From Ruminococcaceae bacterium UBA1405 (GTDB lineage Bacteria > Bacillota > Clostridia > Oscillospirales > Ruminococcaceae), in the NCBI GenBank assembly GCA_002305685.1, contig DBQB01000027.1, forward strand, positions 1 to 15,371: a DNA stretch of 15,371 nucleotides, given 5' to 3'. Numbering within the stretch: position 1 is the stretch's first letter; each line of letters begins with the position of its first letter. Of this stretch, positions 14,261 to 15,371 are shown one piece after another. The notes under the pieces are model-generated. The model was not told the DNA's origin, made no database searches, and saw only the letters and a list, made by a program, of their open reading frames with translations. The translations under genes were made by a program, and so were the position numbers.

Positions 14261-15181
14261 TCAAAAGAATGGTTTGGAAAGATCGTAGGGGGTTGCCTGA
14301 TAAACAAAATAGTTGAGCCAGTTGGAGAAAAACAGGCTTCCATGGGAACGCCAGGTCATGGAAGGCGTGTTGTTTGGATTGTCATCGGGAAAATAATGCT
14401 GGGGGATCTCGATGGGCAGCCCCTTTGCTACATCCCGAAAATATTCATTTGCCAGGGTATCCCTATCATACTCGCTGTGACCGGTGACGAAAAACTGTCT
14501 GCCGTCCAGCGATCCCACCAGATGTACTCCCGAGACGGGAGATGCGGCGAGAATTTCCAGCCGGGGCGCCTTGTGGATGTCCTCGGCGCGGATTTCGGTG
14601 TGGCGGGAATGAGGGGCGGGGAAAGTATCGTTAAATCCCATAAACAGCTGATGGGTAGGAACCAGCGGCGTTTGCTCAAAAACTCCAAACATTTTGTGAG
14701 GAAGATCATATTTGGGAATCCCATAATGATAATAGAGCCCTGCCTGGGCGCCCCAACAGATATGAAGGGTAGAATAGACATTGTTTTTGGTCCATTCCAT
14801 AATGGAGCAAAGTTCCGACCAGTAGTCCACTTCCTCAAAGGGCATCTGTTCCACAGGAGCGCCGGTGATGATCATCCCATCAAACTTTTCCGAAATTACC
14901 TCCGGGAAGGTACGATAAAATTTCAACAAATGTTCCTGCGAAGTGTTTTTGGAGATGTGGGAGGAAACCTGCAACAACTCTACTTCCATTTGAAGAGGGG
15001 TGTTGCTGAGCATCCGCAGCAGCTGGGTTTCTGTCTCGATTTTCTTAGGCATTAAATTGAGGATAAGAATCTTCAGCGGGCGGATATCCTGGTGAGTAGC
15101 GCGGTGTTTGTTGATGGTAAAGATATTTTCCTTGCGCAGCAGATCAATGGAGGGAAGACCGTCCGGAACGGTAATCGGCAT
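14261..15181 (-). CDS. metA: homoserine O-acetyltransferase (MetA family)
   Basis: MetA acylates homoserine in the first committed step of methionine synthesis. The 306-residue protein starts at 15181 with AAAGGAAG about 8 bases upstream; the frame extends further back but without a ribosome site. Motifs: NLMPKKIETETQLLR near 42-56, TGAPVE at 106-111, HICWGAQAG with the nucleophile Cys142, and TGHSEYDRD with His235 and Glu237 of the catalytic set. Residue 111 is Glu, which in this family goes with acetyl-CoA; Gly goes with succinyl-CoA. The acetyl form is therefore predicted despite the name homoserine O-succinyltransferase often given to MetA. Transcribed toward the DUF3795-like gene, with its own promoter and terminator. 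The leader of about 35 bases is too short for a SAM riboswitch or T-box. Confidence 0.96.
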   Translation of the reverse strand: MPITVPDGLPSIDLLRKENIFTINKHRATHQDIRPLKILILNLMPKKIETETQLLRMLSNTPLQMEVELLQVSSHISKNTSQEHLLKFYRTFPEVISEKFDGMIITGAPVEQMPFEEVDYWSELCSIMEWTKNNVYSTLHICWGAQAGLYYHYGIPKYDLPHKMFGVFEQTPLVPTHQLFMGFNDTFPAPHSRHTEIRAEDIHKAPRLEILAASPVSGVHLVGSLDGRQFFVTGHSEYDRDTLANEYFRDVAKGLPIEIPQHYFPDDNPNNTPSMTWRSHGSLFFSNWLNYFVYQATPYDLSKPFF

Positions 15182-15224
15182 GAAAACACTTCCTTTGTGT
15201 TTAAGGTTCGTACACTTTAAGATT

Positions 15225-15253
15225 ATTGTATCTGTTTCACGGATATTTTTCAA
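15225..15253 (-). promoter_or_regulatory. metA: sigma-A promoter of metA
   Basis: Read on the minus strand: TTGAAA (15253-15248) and TACAAT (15230-15225) are 17 bases apart. Initiation near 15217 leaves about 36 bases before the ATG. Confidence 0.82.
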
Positions 15254-15361
15254 GGGATGCACTGGAATTCTGTTTTCGCCTATATAATAAGGAAAATCAA
15301 AGGAATCCAGCGAGAAAAAATCCTATTTTTTCAGTTTTCTCAAAAACTTTGGAAAAAAGTG

Positions 15362-15367
15362 TTGACA
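15362..15367 (+). promoter_or_regulatory. possible -35 (TTGACA) of a promoter leaving the window
   Basis: A perfect TTGACA lies 4 bases from the right edge, preceded by A/T tracts (15301-15361) resembling an UP element. The -10 would fall outside, so this is unconfirmed. Confidence 0.4.
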
Positions 15368-15371
15368 AAAG

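Overview
The window looks like chromosome from an endospore-forming Clostridia, probably Oscillospiraceae/Ruminococcaceae. The evidence is a complete spoIIAA-spoIIAB-sigF operon, a T-box ahead of valS, AGGAGG-type ribosome sites, factor-independent terminators after most units, and roughly balanced base composition. The lineage is inferred from gene content only. I see no phage, insertion sequence, CRISPR, tRNA or rRNA signal. Most of the window is core chromosome with a less ordinary left third.

Left third (1-4650). An ECF-type sigma factor overlaps its zinc-finger membrane anti-sigma factor and ends in a terminator. Next come two tandem paralogues of an unnamed exported protein family. The first is broken by a one-base frameshift; the second is an intact lipoprotein. 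A small membrane-anchored protein of unknown function follows, with its own terminator. Then comes a decayed region (about 3618-4332) with a probable membrane-protein pseudogene. It is preceded by a perfect match to the Spo0A box.

Middle (4614-12228). A strong promoter feeds a T-box leader whose specifier codon reads as GUC (valine), then valS. A palindrome and an extended -10 promoter follow the valS terminator. They drive an unnamed membrane-anchored protein (TTG start) and probably folC. After the folC terminator lies the spoIIA operon (anti-anti-sigma, anti-sigma kinase, sigma F), the partner-switching module that sets forespore-specific transcription. Its SpoIIAA has an unusual proline-rich and charged C-terminal tail, and the AA-AB gap is wide.

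Right third (12229-15371). A cytoplasmic GH29 alpha-L-fucosidase has its own sigma-A promoter and terminator. A cysteine-rich DUF3795-like gene is broken by an apparent 2-nt deletion. It converges on metA, on the minus strand, whose residues match the acetyl-CoA-using type; metA has its own promoter and a strong terminator. The right edge shows an outward-pointing TTGACA that probably starts a promoter for something outside the window.

I found no convincing wholly new multi-gene system. The best leads are the sigma/anti-sigma locus beside the tandem paralogues, the Spo0A box ahead of a decayed gene, the palindrome before the promoter of the valS-folC spacer gene, and the SpoIIAA tail. Three broken reading frames in 15 kb also deserve a check against reads, because indel errors could cause them.
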